A stretch of DNA of 64,000 nt from UBA9630 sp043725085. Its GTDB lineage: Bacteria; Patescibacteriota; Minisyncoccia; Moranbacterales; UBA2206. Below, piece after piece: positions 51,308 through 60,373 of this stretch. Every line of letters begins with the position of its first letter. Position 1 is the stretch's first letter. The notes under the pieces were generated by a model. The model was not told where the DNA came from. It made no database searches and worked only from the letters and a program-made list of their open reading frames with translations. The stretch spans positions 5,704 through 69,703 of the forward strand of contig JAYSLY010000014.1 in NCBI GenBank assembly GCA_043725085.1, written 5' to 3'. A program made the position numbers and the translations under genes.

Positions 51308-52174
51308 CTAATCTGCTTCGATTTTTTTAGCAAAAATAGCATTTTTTAGTTTCAGCAGAAGCGCCAGCGCAAGCATACCAGCCAAATATAAATTTAACCC
51401 GAGAAAAATTTCTCGCGCCAAACCGGTTTTGAGATCCGTGCCTAGATAGTAAGCGTGAAAAAAAGCCACGGCATAAAGCGCAATATTCAAAAAATGGGTA
51501 ATACGCCAAACGCGATAAGTTAGATATTTGCGAAAATAGGAAGTCAAAATGAGCGCCAGCATCAGATACATCCCCAAAACTCCCAACGTAACGAGTTCAG
51601 GTTTGTATGTTGAAGCAAGCGGCACAAAAATATCTTTGAGACTAAAGTTAAGATATTTGTCGGTTAAAAGAACCAACGAATGAATGAAAACAAAAATAAG
51701 CGCTTGAACGGAAATCCAACGATGCAGCTCATATGAATAAATCGGCTCTAGCATCTTTTTGAGCCAAGGAAAACTGATCGCTATTCCAAAAAAGATTGAA
51801 AGATAGAGCAGAAAAAATGAAATCAAGCCGCCGGCACGCGAAAGGTACCACGACCATAATTCTTTTTCTTGCTCAGGATATTGCAAAACCGTAATATTTT
51901 TTACCGCGCTTGGGTCATTCGGATCTAGCGGATTGGTTCCCGCTTTTACCTCCGCGCCGTCCATCATTCCATCACCGTCTGTGTCAGGATTGTTCGGGTT
52001 GGTATGATAGATTTGTTTTTCGCCTTCATCAGTGAGACCATCCAGGTCGCTGTCTAGAATTGGATTATTTCCATAATCAACCGTTTTTGGCGCTTCTGCC
52101 GCTAGCGCCACGCCAAAACGCGAACCTAAGAGAATTATTGCGATAATAAATGCGATTTTTTTCATTAGTTTCAT
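51308..52174 (-). CDS. Ferric-reductase-like membrane protein with TSP3-type calcium-binding repeat
   Basis: 288 residues. A signal peptide is followed by thrombospondin type 3-like Ca-binding repeats (DSDLDGLTDEGE, DTDGDGMMDGAE) at about 40-90, then a six-helix membrane part with the spaced histidines of ferric-reductase-like proteins (YELHRWISVQ, FIHSLV, ITHFLN, FFHAYY), which probably bind two haems. It would move electrons across the membrane. The linked apbE and two small exported proteins suggest one flavin-based electron-transfer cassette (inference). Confidence 0.82.
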   Translation of the reverse strand: MKLMKKIAFIIAIILLGSRFGVALAAEAPKTVDYGNNPILDSDLDGLTDEGEKQIYHTNPNNPDTDGDGMMDGAEVKAGTNPLDPNDPSAVKNITVLQYPEQEKELWSWYLSRAGGLISFFLLYLSIFFGIAISFPWLKKMLEPIYSYELHRWISVQALIFVFIHSLVLLTDKYLNFSLKDIFVPLASTYKPELVTLGVLGMYLMLALILTSYFRKYLTYRVWRITHFLNIALYAVAFFHAYYLGTDLKTGLAREIFLGLNLYLAGMLALALLLKLKNAIFAKKIEAD

Positions 52175-52231
52175 AGCTTACGCGTTTACCCGAGTCAACC
52201 GTATTGGCTAAAAAAATCCTGTTTGAGCATG

Positions 52232-52297
52232 CCTTTTTTCTTTAAAATTTTCCATTGGTTGCCGTCGAGGGAGGGGAAATTTTAAAAAAGAAAAAAG
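52232..52297 (-). terminator. Inverted repeat between the ferric-reductase-like and apbE genes
   Basis: CTTTTTTCTTTAAAATTTTCC (about 52232-52252) faces an imperfect reverse complement at 52273-52297. Likely ends the apbE-side transcript on the minus strand; the A/T arms also make it a possible repeat. Confidence 0.45.
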
Positions 52298-52319
52298 AGT
52301 GTGCGAGTTATTTTTTTAG

Positions 52320-53285
52320 TCAATGCGGTTGTGAGGTGCAATGCGTAACTCCTAAGTTTTTTGAAAAATTATTTTTAATCTCTTTTGAAACCCAAGCGTT
52401 CCCTCGATAATCCAAAAAAATGCTTTTGAGCTTTCTCTCCTCGGACAATTTTTGACCTTTTTCTTTGCCTAAGATAAATAATACTTTGGCCCAAAAATCT
52501 GCTTCAATCGCATTTTTTGCAACAACTGTAACGGATTGCAAATCGAAAGAAAAATTTTCAGGACTTTTTGGATTGATCAAATGATGAAATCTTTTTTCTC
52601 CTCGCTCCCATTTGCGTTTGCCAATTCCGGATGTCACAATTGCTTCATCTTTTAGTATAACGAGGATTTTTTCCTGCGCAATGCCTTCCACATCAACTCG
52701 ATAGTTTTCTCCATTTTTATCCTTGCCGATTGCCAAAATATCCCCACCGGAATCAAGCAAAAAATTTTCCCCTCCCGCCTGTTTCAAAATTTCTCCCACC
52801 GTGTCAGTGATATACCCTTTGGCAATCCCGGCAAAATCCATCCGCTCTCTAAACATAATTTTACCACCGCGAACAACCAAATCCTTTTCTAGACTTTGCG
52901 TGCTCGTCGCAGGGAAAATTCTTTCGTGATGAGGTATGACCTTAGTCTCTTTGAAATCCTTGTCATATCCGATCCATTCTAACACTCCGATAATCCGCGG
53001 GTCAAACAGGCCTTCGCTCAGTTTGTGGTAATATAGAATTTTTTCTGTTAGCGCCAAAAAATGCGCTGAAGCCGGAAGAAATTTTCCCAAATTATTATTA
53101 AAATAATTCAACTCGCTATTTTCATCAAAGCGGCTAAAAGTTTTTTCGGCTTGTCGATAAAAATCCACCACTGCTTCCAAGTCCTTTTTGGCTTTTTCTT
53201 TTCGACTTTCAGCGCAGACTAATTGCAAATAAACGTCCGTCCCCAAAGCCTTAAATTCTTTTTCCACCGCTTCCAACTTTTCCAT
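52320..53285 (-). CDS. apbE: FAD:protein FMN transferase (ApbE)
   Basis: Attaches FMN covalently to threonine in extracytoplasmic acceptor proteins. 321 residues from ATG 53285; the longer frame to 53432 overlaps the upstream gene. Motifs: FKALGTDVYL at the start, FSRFDENSELNYFN, DFAGIAKGYITDTVGEIL and FLLDSGGDILAIG, then GKRKWERGEKRFHHLINPKSP. I see no signal peptide. Its acceptor motif ([S/T]GA[S/T]-T type) is not obvious in the neighbouring proteins, so the target may lie elsewhere. Confidence 0.92.
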   Translation of the reverse strand: MEKLEAVEKEFKALGTDVYLQLVCAESRKEKAKKDLEAVVDFYRQAEKTFSRFDENSELNYFNNNLGKFLPASAHFLALTEKILYYHKLSEGLFDPRIIGVLEWIGYDKDFKETKVIPHHERIFPATSTQSLEKDLVVRGGKIMFRERMDFAGIAKGYITDTVGEILKQAGGENFLLDSGGDILAIGKDKNGENYRVDVEGIAQEKILVILKDEAIVTSGIGKRKWERGEKRFHHLINPKSPENFSFDLQSVTVVAKNAIEADFWAKVLFILGKEKGQKLSEERKLKSIFLDYRGNAWVSKEIKNNFSKNLGVTHCTSQPH

Positions 53286-53289
53286 TTGC

Positions 53290-53625
53290 TTATTTTTCAA
53301 ATTGATCAACAATCCCGTTTTTATTATCATCCACCACAATATATATCTCAGGAATATTCGGGTGCGGATCATTTCCGTCCAACAGTCCGTCCCCATCGCT
53401 GTCTTTTTGGACTGTGGTTTTCGTGACCACATCCGTTGTTACTTTTGTCTCGGTTTTGGTCGATCCGCTGCCGGAACTGGAGGAGTTTGCGCTGGTTGAT
53501 TTGGTCACCGTAGGTTGATCTTCTTTACCCACCTCATTATCATCCGCCAAAATAAATCTTACCGCAATCAGAGAAGTTACTCCAGCTAAGAAAAGTATTA
53601 AATAAAATTTAATATTTTTTTGCAT
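53290..53625 (-). CDS. Exported protein with TSP3-type repeat, unknown
   Basis: 111 residues with an N-terminal membrane/signal segment (about 7-25), a Ser/Thr-rich linker (about 40-75), then a calcium-binding-like stretch DSDGDGLLDGNDPHPNIP and DDNKNGIVDQFE. It shares this motif type with the ferric-reductase-like protein, supporting a common module. Stop lies 4 bp before apbE. Function unknown. Confidence 0.7.
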   Translation of the reverse strand: MQKNIKFYLILFLAGVTSLIAVRFILADDNEVGKEDQPTVTKSTSANSSSSGSGSTKTETKVTTDVVTKTTVQKDSDGDGLLDGNDPHPNIPEIYIVVDDNKNGIVDQFEK

Positions 53626-53629
53626 ATAT

Positions 53630-53965
53630 TTATGATTTTTTTGTTGTACGACTGCTAGATTTGCTCGAGCTGCTTGATGAATTTGTCGAAGTTGGTTTGG
53701 TCACTGCCGTCGTAGTTGTTGTTGTCACTTGCTGTGTTTTTAGGGCCTGCGGGGTATTATTCAGTTGACGCAATTTATTTTCCCGATCAGTCGAGATCAT
53801 ATTTTGGGCATCGAGCACCTTTTGGTCAATCGGGGCAAGAATCGATTCTGTGCTAGTTTCAGTCGCCAAGTTTTTCCGATCTTGTTCTTTGATTATCAAA
53901 ACAGCAACCACCATCAGTAAAATATTAACAACAAAGATCAGAACCTTATGAAGATGTTTTTGCAT
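53630..53965 (-). CDS. Small exported low-complexity protein, unknown
   Basis: 111 residues: N-terminal hydrophobic segment (about 8-24), then an extracytoplasmic region ending in a Thr/Ser/Lys-rich tail (TTTTTTAV, SSSSSSKSSSRTTKK). No domain recognised. It is the first gene of the flavin cassette and starts 146 bp from nrdG. The region upstream (53966-54089) shows only weak features. Confidence 0.6.
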   Translation of the reverse strand: MQKHLHKVLIFVVNILLMVVAVLIIKEQDRKNLATETSTESILAPIDQKVLDAQNMISTDRENKLRQLNNTPQALKTQQVTTTTTTAVTKPTSTNSSSSSSKSSSRTTKKS

Positions 53966-54089
53966 AATTTATTTCAATTAGCCAATTAAACCAAGGTTTC
54001 GTGAATTATACCCCCGGCTCGTAAACTTGTAAACGCGCGCGCAGTACTCGATTAGAAACGCAATTTACCACAGCTTATTATTTCATTAT

Positions 54090-54113
54090 AAAGACACCCT
54101 TTATGGCGTCTTT
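54090..54113 (-). terminator. Hairpin at the nrdG 3' end
   Basis: AAAGACGCC and GGTGTCTTT (minus-strand view) form a 9-bp stem with one G-U pair and a 6-nt loop, overlapping the nrdG stop. Probable terminator or transcript stabiliser. Confidence 0.6.
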
Positions 54114-54816
54114 ATCTGCGGATTCCCATTTCCTCGAAGTTTTTTTCAATCGACTTTTTAATTTTTTCCAAATCAATCTTTTTGCCTTTAGTTTTCTTTT
54201 TTAAGTTCTTATCCAAAATCACATCTTCGCGATATTCCTGGAGATAATAGGCACGTGAGCCCGAGAGCCATTTGGCAATTTCCAAAAAATCTTTTTCCGT
54301 GTGGATTCCCGGCACAACCGTGGTGCGAAATTCATAGGACAGACGACTGTTTCTGATGAGCTCCACGCTAAGTTTTATGCGCTCCGTGTCCACTTTCACG
54401 CCCACCGTTTCGCTGTAACGCGCAAGTTGATTTTTAATATCCATCGCCACAAAATCCAGCAGTTTCAAATCCAAGAGTTTTTTCAAAATATCCGGCCGCG
54501 CCCCATTCGTGTCAAGCTTAATTCGAAATCCCAATGCACGGACTTTCTTTATGAAATCAATAAGATCCGGCTGCAAAGTCGGCTCCCCTCCTGTGATGCA
54601 AACGCCTTCCAATTTTCCCTTTCGCTTTTTGAGAAATTCAAAAAATTCCTGTTCCGTTTTATTTTCCGTTCCTGAAGCAATTTGACCCGCACCCAAAACT
54701 AATTCCGGGTTATGACAAAATGGGCAACGAAAATTACAACCCACAGTAAAAACAGTGGCCGCCAGAGTTCCCGGAAAGTCAATTAAAGTTAATTTTTGAT
54801 AGCCGCCGATGTTCAT
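54112..54816 (-). CDS. nrdG: Anaerobic ribonucleotide reductase activating protein (NrdG-type)
   Basis: Radical SAM enzyme that generates the glycyl radical on NrdD. 234 residues. The cluster motif is CNFRCPFC with cysteines at 27, 31 and 34, followed by ITGGEPTLQPDLIDF for SAM binding. It is longer than classical NrdG (about 150-160) and is of the pyruvate-formate-lyase activating type common in CPR. It lies 60 bp downstream of the small zinc/glycyl-radical gene. Confidence 0.92.
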   Translation of the reverse strand: MNIGGYQKLTLIDFPGTLAATVFTVGCNFRCPFCHNPELVLGAGQIASGTENKTEQEFFEFLKKRKGKLEGVCITGGEPTLQPDLIDFIKKVRALGFRIKLDTNGARPDILKKLLDLKLLDFVAMDIKNQLARYSETVGVKVDTERIKLSVELIRNSRLSYEFRTTVVPGIHTEKDFLEIAKWLSGSRAYYLQEYREDVILDKNLKKKTKGKKIDLEKIKKSIEKNFEEMGIRR

Positions 54817-54829
54817 GAGTTAAAATTCA

Positions 54830-54860
54830 GGGCAATCCCGTCAAAAAAACAAGATTGCCC
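54830..54860. other. Hairpin between the small glycyl-radical gene and nrdG
   Basis: GGGCAATC-N15-GATTGCCC, an 8-bp perfect stem with a T-rich loop on the minus strand. It lies 14 bp upstream of nrdG, so it could attenuate or process the transcript. Confidence 0.5.
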
Positions 54861-54876
54861 CACTATCTTTCTTTAT

Positions 54877-55140
54877 TTAGCAAACGCAGGTTGCATCCCC
54901 TAGCTTGAATTCCTTGCGATCAGAAAATTCTGCCTGTTTGCCTCCGTTCCATTGCGCGACTGGACGAATGTAACCCACGACGCGCGAATAGACTTCCGTT
55001 CTTTGAAAATTGCGAAGAACCGGATCTGCCTCGTGACAACTCTTACATTTGCAAAACTCACCGCTTTCGGAAGCATAATTCATAAATTCTTCGTTCATCT
55101 TGAGCTCTCGGCCACAGTCGTGGCATATTTGTTTTTGCAT
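54877..55140 (-). CDS. Stand-alone zinc/glycyl-radical protein homologous to the NrdD C-terminus
   Basis: 87 residues. The N-terminal two-thirds have two cysteine pairs (CHDCG, CKSC) like the NrdD zinc site, and the rest is nearly identical to the NrdD end: RTEVYSRVVGYIRPVAQWNG then GKQAEFSDRKEFK. The glycine in RVVGY is the radical-site position. It resembles GrcA, the spare glycyl-radical part of pyruvate formate-lyase, but for class III ribonucleotide reductase. The gene follows nrdD by 37 bp and precedes nrdG. The C-terminus ends CVC. The idea of a repair subunit is inference. Confidence 0.85.
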   Translation of the reverse strand: MQKQICHDCGRELKMNEEFMNYASESGEFCKCKSCHEADPVLRNFQRTEVYSRVVGYIRPVAQWNGGKQAEFSDRKEFKLGDATCVC

Positions 55141-55177
55141 ATTGTTTTTATTATTGATTATTTTATTTTAAATTTAA

Positions 55178-57409
55178 CTAGTTTTTATTGTTCTCCACCT
55201 TAAACTCCTTACGATCGTCAAATTCTGCCTGTTTCCCTCCGTTCCATTGTGCGACTGGGCGGATATAGCCCACAACACGGGAATAGACTTCGGTTTTTTG
55301 TTCCATCACGCATTTCGGACAAAATGGATGCTCGCCGTTGATGTAGCCATGCACCGGGCAAATGCTGAAAGTTGGCGTGAGCGTGAAATACGGTAAAGAA
55401 TAATTTTCAGCAATTTTTCGCACTAACTGTTTGGTTGTTTCAATGTCCCAAATTCGCTCCCCCAAAAATCCATGCAAAACTGTCCCCCCTGTATACTTCG
55501 TTTGCAATTTGTCTTGCAAATCAAGCGCTTCAAAAATATCTTCAGTATGATGCACCGGCAGCTGCGACGAATTGGTATAATACGGCTCAGCATTTTTCTC
55601 TTTAACATTCTGATCGTTGGCAAAAATAATTTCCGGATATTTTTTGCGATCAATTCTGGCCAGGCGGTAGGATGTGCCTTCGGCCGGCGTAGCTTCCAGG
55701 TTGTAGAGATTGCCAGTTTCTTTTTGATATCCGATAATTCTTTGGCGCATGTGCGAGAGAATTTCTTCGGCCAATTTCTGTCCCGCTTGAGTTGTGATAT
55801 CTTTACCGATTAGATTCACTAGCGCTTCATTCATCCCCACAAGACCAATGGTTGAGAAATGATTGGCCCAATACTGCCCGCGACGCATCTTGATTGGAGC
55901 AAGATAGAATTTAGTGTAGGGATAGAGTCCGCCTTCAGTCAGTTTTTCCACCATCGTTCTTTTGGTTTCCAAACTTTCCCTCGCTAAATCCATGAGGTGG
56001 TTTAGTTGTTTTAGGAATTCTTTTTTATTCTTCGCCACATGTCCCACGCGCGGCATGTTAATTGTTACCACACCGACTGAGCCGGTGAGCGGATTGGCCC
56101 CAAACAGTCCGCCGCCACGCTTGTGAAGTTCGCGATTATCCAAACGCAGCCGGCAACACATTGAGCGCGCATCATCCGGATCCATGTCAGAATTCACGAA
56201 ATTAGCAAAGTATGGGATGCCATATTTAGCCGTCATTTCCCAAATCGCGTCAAACCGCCTGTCCGTCCAATCAAAATCCTTGCCAATGTTATAGGTCGGA
56301 ATCGGAAAAGTGAAAATTCGCCCATTCGCATCCCCCTCTGTCATCACTTCCGCAAAAGCGCGGTTAATCATATTCATCTCTTCTTGAAATTCACCATAGG
56401 TTTCCTTTTGAGGAAAACCGCCAAAAATCACCGCTTCGTTTTTGAGATTCTTGGGACAAGTAATGTCCATCGTAATATTGGAAAATGGCGTTTGAAATCC
56501 CACGCGAGTAGAAACATTCATATTGAACACGTAGGACTGAATTTCTTGTTTCACTTGATCATAGGTCAATTTGTCATAGCGAATGAAAGGAGCCAGTAGT
56601 GTGTCAAAATTGGAAAATGCTTGCGCGCCAGCCACTTCGCCCTGGGTTGTGTATGTGAAATTCACCATCTGTCCCAAAATTGAACCCAAATGTTTGGCCG
56701 GTTTGCAGGCCACTTTTCCCGGCACGCCAGTGAAACCACGCCTGAGCAGATCTTGCAGATCCCAACCGCAACAATAGGCGGCGAGGAGTTGCAAATCGTG
56801 GATGTGAAAATCTCCGCCTTCATGCGCTTCGCGAATCTCTTTCGTGTACACCCGATTCATCCAATATTTCGAACTGACGATTGATGAAATATAGTTATTC
56901 AAACCCTGGAGAGAATAGGCCATATTGGCATTTTCTTTCACCTTCCAATCAATTTCTTGAATATATTTATCCACCAAATTAACTGCTTCGTCCAGCGATT
57001 CTTGCGCCTCACGATTTTTTCTGTGCTGTTCGCGATAAAGTATATAGGCCTTAGCCGTTTCTTCAAAATCCAAAATCATGAGCACTCTTTCCACAAGATC
57101 TTGAATCTCTTCAATTTCCGGCACATAACCTTCTTTGTGTTTTCTCCCCAAGAGCTTTACTACTTTTTCAGTTACTTTTTTAGCATCATCCAAAGTGCCT
57201 TCTTTGGTTGAAGTGAGAGCCTTAGCCACACCTTTTGCAATCTTGCTCTCGTCGAAATTTGCAATAACGCCATTGCGCTTGATAACTTTTTTAATTTTGA
57301 TTTCGTCTTTCTTTACTTCTTTTTTTACGATTCTAACTACCGCTTTCTTAGCAGCCTTCGCTTTTTTTGCACCATTCCCCTTTCCCCCTTTTTTCATTTT
57401 TGTTTTCAT
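55178..57409 (-). CDS. nrdD: Anaerobic (class III) ribonucleoside-triphosphate reductase
   Basis: Glycyl-radical enzyme that makes dNTPs without oxygen. 743 residues. A Lys/Ala-rich N-terminal extension (about 1-35) precedes the ATP-cone regulatory domain, which starts at KKVIKRNGVIANFDESKIAKG. The catalytic barrel follows, then the zinc site (CPVHG...FCPKC) and the glycyl-radical segment YSRVVGYIRPVAQWNGGKQA. Complete. Forms an operon with nrdR upstream and the activator nrdG downstream. Confidence 0.96.
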   Translation of the reverse strand: MKTKMKKGGKGNGAKKAKAAKKAVVRIVKKEVKKDEIKIKKVIKRNGVIANFDESKIAKGVAKALTSTKEGTLDDAKKVTEKVVKLLGRKHKEGYVPEIEEIQDLVERVLMILDFEETAKAYILYREQHRKNREAQESLDEAVNLVDKYIQEIDWKVKENANMAYSLQGLNNYISSIVSSKYWMNRVYTKEIREAHEGGDFHIHDLQLLAAYCCGWDLQDLLRRGFTGVPGKVACKPAKHLGSILGQMVNFTYTTQGEVAGAQAFSNFDTLLAPFIRYDKLTYDQVKQEIQSYVFNMNVSTRVGFQTPFSNITMDITCPKNLKNEAVIFGGFPQKETYGEFQEEMNMINRAFAEVMTEGDANGRIFTFPIPTYNIGKDFDWTDRRFDAIWEMTAKYGIPYFANFVNSDMDPDDARSMCCRLRLDNRELHKRGGGLFGANPLTGSVGVVTINMPRVGHVAKNKKEFLKQLNHLMDLARESLETKRTMVEKLTEGGLYPYTKFYLAPIKMRRGQYWANHFSTIGLVGMNEALVNLIGKDITTQAGQKLAEEILSHMRQRIIGYQKETGNLYNLEATPAEGTSYRLARIDRKKYPEIIFANDQNVKEKNAEPYYTNSSQLPVHHTEDIFEALDLQDKLQTKYTGGTVLHGFLGERIWDIETTKQLVRKIAENYSLPYFTLTPTFSICPVHGYINGEHPFCPKCVMEQKTEVYSRVVGYIRPVAQWNGGKQAEFDDRKEFKVENNKN

Positions 57410-57450
57410 ACGGTTTTTGTTTATCCCCCGACAATTTAATTAAAAAATTT

Positions 57451-57900
57451 TTATTTATCAAACGTATCCAACTCTTTTTTGAAACTCTCCACGCTGGCAA
57501 ATGATTTGTAGACGCTGGCAAATCTGACATAGGCCACTTCATCCAGTTCGCGCAGTTTCTTGAGAATGATTTTGCCGATTTCTTTTGAAGTAATTTCCGG
57601 TTTTTCTTTCGAACTGATTTCATATTCCACCTCTCCGATAAACTGCGTAATTTTTTCCTCTGTCACCGGACGCTTTTCAAGTGCTTTTCTCACACCGGTT
57701 TCGATTTTCGATTTGTCATAGTCCACTTTGAGACCATTCTTTTTGAGCACGCTCAGCCGCAAAAGCTCTATCTCTTCATAGGTGCTGAAACGCGACTCGC
57801 ATTTCAGACATTCCCGACGCCGGCGCGTGATCTTGCCTTCATTGGTTTCTCGCGAATCAACCACCTTGGTTTCTGTGTTATTGCAAAACGGGCAATTCAT
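57451..57900 (-). CDS. nrdR: Transcriptional repressor NrdR
   Basis: Zinc-ribbon and ATP-cone repressor of ribonucleotide reductase genes. 149 residues from ATG 57900: C3-x2-C6 and C31-x2-C34 zinc ligands, the RRRREC segment, then the ATP cone (VLKKNGLKVDYDKSKIETGV). The frame to 57939 would add 13 residues through the NrdR box region and is rejected. An NrdR box and promoter lie just upstream, so it is autoregulated together with nrdD. Confidence 0.95.
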   Translation of the reverse strand: MNCPFCNNTETKVVDSRETNEGKITRRRRECLKCESRFSTYEEIELLRLSVLKKNGLKVDYDKSKIETGVRKALEKRPVTEEKITQFIGEVEYEISSKEKPEITSKEIGKIILKKLRELDEVAYVRFASVYKSFASVESFKKELDTFDK

Positions 57901-57916
57901 ACTTTTTTCTCTTTTT

Positions 57917-57932
57917 ATACTATATATAGTGT
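57917..57932. promoter_or_regulatory. NrdR box
   Basis: ATACTATATATAGTGT closely fits the known box (ACACWATATATWGTGT). It lies just after the -10 at 57944, where a bound repressor would block RNA polymerase. A second box at the usual spacing was not found. Confidence 0.75.
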
Positions 57933-57943
57933 AACGCAATAGA

Positions 57944-57971
57944 ATTATACCACAATGAGAATTAATGCCAA
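57944..57971 (-). promoter_or_regulatory. Predicted promoter of the nrdR-nrdD operon
   Basis: TTGGCA (57966-57971), 16-bp spacer, TATAAT (57944-57949) on the minus strand. The NrdR box begins 11 bp downstream of the -10. Confidence 0.75.
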
Positions 57972-58035
57972 GGGGTATATTTTAAGCCAAAAAGAAGAGT
58001 TATCCACAGGAGGGATTTTGTAAATAAATTATAAC

Positions 58036-60228
58036 CTACTTCGAAACCCGAAGACTATTCAGGACAACCGAGACTGAACTAAATGACATTGCCGCGGCGG
58101 CAATTGCCGGGGTGAGAAAACCGAGCATCGCGAGTGGAATGGCGACGATGTTATAGAAAAAAGCCCAAAACAAATTTTGCCTAATCGCGCGGAAGGTTTT
58201 GCGGGAAATCAGAATCGCTTCTATCACTTTTTTGAGACTGTTTTCCAGCATCACAATTTGCCCCGCTTCCTTGGCAATATCCATCGCGCTTCCCATGGCA
58301 ATCCCGAGATCGGCTTGGATGAGACTTGGGGCATCATTAATTCCGTCACCGATAAAGATGACTTTTTCGCCTTGCAGTTGAAATTTCTTGATCACTTCCA
58401 ATTTCTCATGTGGCAAAACATCAGCGATAATATTATCAATCCCCAAATCCTTTGCTACCGCCTGCGCCACAACCATACGATCCCCCGTAATCATTCCGAT
58501 TTTCATGTGCATTTTTTTGAGCGTTTTCACTACTTCCTTTGCTTCATCGCGAATCTCATCTTCAATAAGAAATGCTCCAAGCACCACACCGTCACACGCT
58601 ACAAAAAGAAGCGCTCCTGCCTGATTTTTTGGGTCTTTTTCCATTTCAGCAATCCACGAGCTCGCAAGCTTGTTTTCTGTGATAATCTTAGCATTACCCA
58701 AAAAAACTTCTCTGCGCTTATCATCCACACCGGAAAGCCCCCGACCTTTATGCTCCTTGCTGTCACTAACTCTTTTGCCATCTGCCACTAAATTCAAACT
58801 ATTGGCATAGGCTACGATTGCCTTGGAATAGGGATGTTCGGAATTAAGCGCAAGATTGTGCGCAAGAGCCAACAAGTCGGCGTCAATATTTTTCGCTTGG
58901 GGATTTCTCAATATTTCCCTTACAACCGGCTTGCCCTTGGTCAATGTTCCTGTTTTATCAAAAATGACCATCGATATGTCCTTTATCCGTTCAAAACTTT
59001 CTCCGCTTTTGAAAAGAATTCCTTGCTTTGCTCCACGTCCTGCCCCCACCATAATCGCGGTTGGCGTCGCAAGGCCAAGAGCGCATGGGCAAGCAATAAC
59101 CAGTACGGAAACAGCATAAATAACTGCTCTGGTCATATCGTGCGCGAAAAATGACCAGCTCAAAAAAGTGAAAAGAGCGAGCACAAGCACAGTTGGCACA
59201 AAAATTCTTGAAGCTTTATCTGCCAATTTTTGAATCGGCGTTTTGGAATTTTGCGCTTCTTCGACCGTCCTGATAATTTGTGCCAAAGCCGTTCCCTCGC
59301 CGGTTTGCGAAACGCGCACTTTGAGAATTCCGTCTTCATTAAGCATGGCACCAAAAACGTAATCACCTTTTTTTTTCTCTACTAAAAGTGACTCGCCCGT
59401 GAGCATTGACTCGTCAACTGCTGAACGCCCTTCCAGGACATAGCCATCCAGCGGAATCTTCTCACCCGGTCGCACCACCACAACATCTCCAATCTTAAGC
59501 TCAGAAATTTCCACTTCTCTCTCTTCTCCGCCAACAAGAATGCGCGCCCGCTTTGCTCCCAGTTCCATTAGTTTTCGCATTGCTTCTCCCGTCTTTTGCA
59601 CACTAATATCTTCCAAATATTTTCCCAAAAGAATAAAAATAATAATCACCGCTGCTGTTTCGAAATATTCTTTTTGCCCATAAAAAACTGCCCAGAGACT
59701 GAAAAAATAGGCCACCAAAGTTCCCATAGAAATCAAGCTATCCATATTAGCTTCCTTTTTTTTCGCCTGGAGGTAAGCCATACGATGAAAGGGCCAACCC
59801 AAGATAAACACAACAAAAGTTGCCAAAAATATGTGTACCCACATTACAAAATCAATTCCCAAAAGCATTACTCCGGATTTATACTTAAAAAACATGCCGA
59901 GAAGAATGGGAAAGGAAAAAATTATGGCCAACACAAGCCGCACTTTCACATTGCCAAAAAGTTCATTTTTATACTGAGCATATTTATTGATAATCTGATA
60001 TTTCCGCACACGATCACCGCCAATCCCATAGCCATTGGAAAGAATAATTTTTTTAACTTCCGCTTCGCTTAGCAGCTTGTCATCATATTCCACAAAGGCT
60101 TTTTTCGTAGCAAAATTAACAGCGGCTTTTTTAATTCCCAAAGTCTTAGCAAGCACCCGTTCATTACTCGCGCTGCAACTCGCACAAGTCATCCCGGTTA
60201 TCTCAAAAATGATTTTTTTCGTTGGCAT
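58036..60228 (-). CDS. copA: Copper-exporting P1B-type ATPase
   Basis: Pumps copper out of the cytoplasm with ATP. 730 residues. One N-terminal heavy-metal domain (GMTCASC, metal cysteines 15 and 18), membrane segments, the ion-pathway motif CPC in VIACPCALGLATPTA, the phosphorylation site DKTGTLTKG and the hinge GDGINDAPSL. Complete with usual length. It forms an operon with the HMA-TauE-cupredoxin fusion and csoR. Confidence 0.95.
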   Translation of the reverse strand: MPTKKIIFEITGMTCASCSASNERVLAKTLGIKKAAVNFATKKAFVEYDDKLLSEAEVKKIILSNGYGIGGDRVRKYQIINKYAQYKNELFGNVKVRLVLAIIFSFPILLGMFFKYKSGVMLLGIDFVMWVHIFLATFVVFILGWPFHRMAYLQAKKKEANMDSLISMGTLVAYFFSLWAVFYGQKEYFETAAVIIIFILLGKYLEDISVQKTGEAMRKLMELGAKRARILVGGEEREVEISELKIGDVVVVRPGEKIPLDGYVLEGRSAVDESMLTGESLLVEKKKGDYVFGAMLNEDGILKVRVSQTGEGTALAQIIRTVEEAQNSKTPIQKLADKASRIFVPTVLVLALFTFLSWSFFAHDMTRAVIYAVSVLVIACPCALGLATPTAIMVGAGRGAKQGILFKSGESFERIKDISMVIFDKTGTLTKGKPVVREILRNPQAKNIDADLLALAHNLALNSEHPYSKAIVAYANSLNLVADGKRVSDSKEHKGRGLSGVDDKRREVFLGNAKIITENKLASSWIAEMEKDPKNQAGALLFVACDGVVLGAFLIEDEIRDEAKEVVKTLKKMHMKIGMITGDRMVVAQAVAKDLGIDNIIADVLPHEKLEVIKKFQLQGEKVIFIGDGINDAPSLIQADLGIAMGSAMDIAKEAGQIVMLENSLKKVIEAILISRKTFRAIRQNLFWAFFYNIVAIPLAMLGFLTPAIAAAAMSFSSVSVVLNSLRVSK

Positions 60229-60239
60229 ATACTTCTTGA

Positions 60240-60365
60240 ATTTGAAATTTTAAATTATAAATTTTAATTCAAATCTAAATTATTAAATTTTTAATTATCA
60301 ATTATTCCTTTGAACATTTATTCATTTGACCTTGATTTTAAATTTCAGATTTAAAATTTAAAATT
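60240..60365. other. AT-rich intergenic spacer with short repeats
   Basis: A long A/T tract with words such as AATTTTAAATTATAAATTTT, separating copA from the fusion gene. Similar tracts occur at 43002-43092 and 62018-62050. No terminator or promoter is clear. Confidence 0.4.
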
Positions 60366-60373
60366 GCTTGGCA

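Noticed and set aside
60240..60365. AT-rich tract as an origin of replication
   Set aside because: No DnaA-box cluster and no dnaA or dnaN nearby; similar tracts occur elsewhere in the window.
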